From positions 1-5,850 of the forward strand of contig RFFQ01000198.1 of assembly GCA_003697105.1 (NCBI GenBank): a stretch of DNA of 5,850 nucleotides. Direction: 5' to 3'. The stretch is from Gemmatimonadota bacterium (GTDB lineage Bacteria; 4572-55; J002). Below are positions 3,681 through 5,850 of this stretch, piece after piece. The position numbers and the translations under genes are program-made. Under the pieces are notes generated by a model. It worked only from the letters and a program-made list of their open reading frames with translations. It searched no databases and was not told the origin of the DNA. How positions within the stretch are numbered: position 1 is the first letter of the stretch; every line of letters begins with the position of its first letter.

Positions 3681-5699
3681 ATGCTTGAAAAATGGAAGGG
3701 GATACTCAACACAGATTTAAAACAGGTAATGGCAAAAAATGATCCAGCAGTGACCCCCGGTGAACTACCAGAGTCCGAAGAGCATTCCAACCCAGAAAAA
3801 GCCAGCCCAGATCATCCCGAGGCAACGATCATTACATTCCCCAACGGCAACCAAGCTCGCTTGACCACCACTCCAATTGGTCGTGATCCGCAGGAAATCC
3901 TAGATGAATTGGGAATTAAGCCCCCGAAAGCGCTCATTTATAGTGTGGGCGGAACCTCTGGGTTAGATGACCGTCTCCACGCTCGGTTACAGCAATTATA
4001 CAGTCGGGCAATCGCCCGCACTGCCGCAGAGGTGGAAGCAATTACCGTCGATGGGGCAACAGAAGCTGGCGTTATCCAACTAATGGGGCAAGGCGTGGCA
4101 GACCGGGGTCGTAAATCAATTTTGCTCGGCGTTGCCCCGATTTCAAAAGCAACCTATCCGGGAGATCCGCATCGCGCTGAAAAAGAAGAGTGTTACCCAC
4201 TCGATCCCAATCACACCCATTTTGTGCTGGTGGAATCCGAAAATAACGATTGGGGCAACGAAACCTCAACAATGTGCGCCTTGTTGGAAGCACTCGGAAG
4301 CAATTCTATCAGTGCCGTGACCATCCTAGCAAATGGGGGTGAAGTCGCTAAAAGTGAAGTGCTTTACAGTGTGCGGCATGGCTGGCCCGTGATCATCATT
4401 GAAGGGAGTGGACGGGCAGCGGATGAAATCCTGAAACTATGGTATGAAAAACCAGACCGCATTGATGACCCCATACTTTCCGAAATTATCGAAGAGGGTA
4501 TTATCCATCCCTACCATATTGATGATCCCATCAATGGTATGGAACGCCTGATCAAACGCCTCTTACAAGAAGACGTTATCCTAAAAACCGCTTGGGAATG
4601 GTTTGCCGTTTATGATAAAAATGCCATCCTAAAACAGACCGAATACAAACGGCGCCAAAAACAAATTTTGCAGTTAGGGGTTATCGGGACGGGATTAGCC
4701 ATCATCAAAAACCTATATGAAACATCGATTCAGGCGGCTTTGGGAAATTTCCTAACAAACCCCATCATTGAGACCCTCTACCTCTCCCTCGATAATATGC
4801 TCTACGTGATTATTCTAGCCGTGCCGATCTTGTTGACGATGCTTTCCGACAAGCAAAACAAGCGAAACGCCGGTATGAAACAACTCTATTTGCGTGCAAG
4901 TGCGGAAATGCTCAAACGGGACATCTACTCCTATCGTGCCAAAGCGGGAGCATACGGGGTAGAAGAACTGGAGGGCACCAGTCCCGAAGCCAAATTACAG
5001 GAAAAATTGGATCACATTAGTACCCAATTAGCGCAATCTGATGTGATGACATCCGCACTAGAGCCACATGAGGGTCCCATCCCCCCACAGTATGGTGCGG
5101 CACCCGGCGATGATGGATTTAGCTACCTGACACAGGAAAAATATGTTCAATTCCGTTTGCAAGACCAACTGGACTATTACAAGAAAAAAACCCTTAAATT
5201 AGAAAAACAAAAGGAGCGATTGCACAACTTAATCCTGATCTTTGGCGGCATCGGAACATTACTAGCCGCGATTGGCTTGCAAATTTGGATTGCCCTAACC
5301 ACTGCTCTGGTCACCGCATTTACAACGATGCTGGAATACGAAAAGGTCGAGGAAAATCTGCAAAAATTCAACCGTGCCGCCATTGAGTTAGCAAATGTCA
5401 AAAGTTGGTGGAACTCACTCTCACCGGAACAACAAGCCCGCCCGAAAAACATTGATCTGCTCATCAACCGGACAGAAGATATTCTGGAAGGCGAATTCCG
5501 CCAGTGGTTCCAACAAATGCAACAAGCGGTTGAAGAACAGGCAGAAGAAACCAGTGAAGCCACCGGTCTGGAACGGGAGAATAAAACCAAACCCATCCTC
5601 GAGTTTTTGGGAACGGAAAATCCCAAAACGGAAGACTCCGCCTCGCCAAAACAGACTGCCAACACCGCCACTACTTCCAAACCAGTACCCCCTGATTGA
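3681..5699 (+). CDS. TRPM-type SLOG sensor fused to two SLATT membrane effector modules, 672 aa
   Basis: After an acidic, proline-rich N-terminal stretch (about 20-48), residues 49-255 form a TRPM-type SLOG domain: LIYSVGGTSGLDD (85-97), VDGATEAGV (123-131), LDPNHTHFVLVES (174-186), WGNET (191-195), ILANGGE (215-221) and IIEGSGRAADE (239-249). Residues about 300-426 look like a SLATT_3 module: KRRQKQ, membrane helices near 329-346 and 372-389, then KRNAGMK and the LKRDIYSYRAKAGAYG motif (411-426). Residues about 480-615 look like SLATT_1: RLQDQLDYYKKKTLKLEKQ (492-510), helices near 514-533 and 535-550, LEYEKVEENLQKFNRAA (551-567) and a final WFQQMQQAV (609-617). The last 50 residues are polar and probably disordered. 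By family knowledge, SLOG senses a nucleotide ligand and SLATT is a predicted pore-forming or membrane-perturbing effector. The four helices place it in the inner membrane with the SLOG domain cytosolic. AGGAGG (3666-3671) lies nine bases before the ATG. Activity in defence or stress is inferred. Confidence 0.92.
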   Translation: MLEKWKGILNTDLKQVMAKNDPAVTPGELPESEEHSNPEKASPDHPEATIITFPNGNQARLTTTPIGRDPQEILDELGIKPPKALIYSVGGTSGLDDRLHARLQQLYSRAIARTAAEVEAITVDGATEAGVIQLMGQGVADRGRKSILLGVAPISKATYPGDPHRAEKEECYPLDPNHTHFVLVESENNDWGNETSTMCALLEALGSNSISAVTILANGGEVAKSEVLYSVRHGWPVIIIEGSGRAADEILKLWYEKPDRIDDPILSEIIEEGIIHPYHIDDPINGMERLIKRLLQEDVILKTAWEWFAVYDKNAILKQTEYKRRQKQILQLGVIGTGLAIIKNLYETSIQAALGNFLTNPIIETLYLSLDNMLYVIILAVPILLTMLSDKQNKRNAGMKQLYLRASAEMLKRDIYSYRAKAGAYGVEELEGTSPEAKLQEKLDHISTQLAQSDVMTSALEPHEGPIPPQYGAAPGDDGFSYLTQEKYVQFRLQDQLDYYKKKTLKLEKQKERLHNLILIFGGIGTLLAAIGLQIWIALTTALVTAFTTMLEYEKVEENLQKFNRAAIELANVKSWWNSLSPEQQARPKNIDLLINRTEDILEGEFRQWFQQMQQAVEEQAEETSEATGLERENKTKPILEFLGTENPKTEDSASPKQTANTATTSKPVPPD

Positions 5700-5740
5700 C
5701 TGACAAAAGCTATTTAACTCATTTATTATCAACAAAAAAG

Positions 5741-5769
5741 TTGCGCTTTGATTTGATTTGGTTTAGATT
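5741..5769 (+). promoter_or_regulatory. Weak candidate promoter for the gene starting at 5812
   Basis: TTGCGC (5741-5746), a 17-bp spacer and TAGATT (5764-5769) have the right geometry for a sigma-70 promoter. The -35 box matches only the TTG and the -10 box four of six positions. The surrounding 5700-5811 spacer is AT-rich with imperfect TTTGA repeats and has no convincing terminator hairpin for the SLATT gene. Read-through from that gene is an alternative source of transcription. Confidence 0.3.
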
Positions 5770-5811
5770 TTTCCATCTCAATTTACTTGACCCCTCATTC
5801 GTGGAGTAGCG

Positions 5812-5850
5812 ATGGAAACATTGACCCTTTACCGAGCCGTTTTAAGAATA
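5812..5850 (+). CDS. N-terminal start of an unidentified protein (3' truncated)
   Basis: An ATG at 5812 with GGAG (5803-5806) five bases upstream opens a frame that runs to the window edge, giving the 13 residues METLTLYRAVLRI. The ribosome binding site and its position after an AT-rich spacer support a real start. The gene is on the same strand as the SLOG/SLATT genes, 112 bp after the SLATT stop, so it might belong to the same transcription unit. Too little is visible to name the family. Confidence 0.55.
   Translation, partial: METLTLYRAVLRI

Noticed and set aside
5177-5680. Minus-strand open frame of 167 codons
   Set aside because: It is antisense to the SLATT_1 part of the fusion protein, where the plus frame has strong family motifs. 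The minus frame is Ser/Arg/Cys-rich with no start signals.
5705-5749. AAAGC...GCTTT pairing as a terminator after the SLATT gene
   Set aside because: The stem is about 5 bp with a loop of over 30 nt, so it is not a credible intrinsic terminator.
5787-5792. TTGACC as a -35 box for the last gene
   Set aside because: It lies only 20 bp before the start codon and 10 bp before the ribosome binding site, leaving no room for a -10 box and leader.

Overview
The window comes from a bacterium of moderate GC content (roughly half, judged by eye), with sigma-70-type promoters, clear AGGAGG-like ribosome binding sites and compact gene spacing. The organism cannot be named from this sequence. The STAS protein (NSSGLG motif) together with a PilB/GspE-like protein and SLOG-SLATT genes would fit an environmental, metabolically complex lineage such as an FCB-group, KSB1-like or Chloroflexota-type bacterium. 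This placement is a low-confidence inference.

Left part (1-390): the 3' end of an unidentified plus-strand gene, a possible 51-codon gene overlapping its stop codon (ATGA), and a strong hairpin with A and T tracts. The hairpin can terminate transcription from both sides, because the next two genes converge on it.

Middle part (391-2447, minus strand): a two-gene operon. The promoter-proximal gene encodes a PilB/GspE-family protein with an intact-looking MshEN (cyclic-di-GMP-binding type) N-terminal domain. Its ATPase core has lost the Walker A glycines, the Walker B glutamate and other catalytic positions, while the fold landmarks and the paired CxxC motifs remain. I read it as a pseudo-ATPase with a sensory or scaffold role. 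The second gene encodes a single STAS domain of the SpoIIAA-like anti-sigma-factor antagonist type.

Right part (2575-5699, plus strand): a divergently transcribed block that is the most notable part of the window. It has a 50-residue two-helix membrane protein with its own promoter. Next is a stand-alone SLOG domain of the prokaryotic TRPM type (LSDAT, 252 aa). Finally a 672-aa protein fuses the same kind of TRPM-SLOG domain to two consecutive SLATT modules (four predicted membrane helices). The two SLOG genes are 21 bp apart and form an operon. Each of the two plus-strand promoters is followed or overlapped by a perfect AT-rich inverted repeat near the predicted transcription start, which suggests operator control. 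By family knowledge, SLOG domains bind nucleotide-derived ligands and SLATT domains are predicted membrane-pore effectors of conflict or stress systems. The simplest model is a nucleotide-sensing, membrane-acting defence or stress system. That function is inferred, not shown.

Right edge (5700-5850): an AT-rich spacer and the first 13 codons of another plus-strand gene. No RNA genes, CRISPR arrays or mobile elements are visible.
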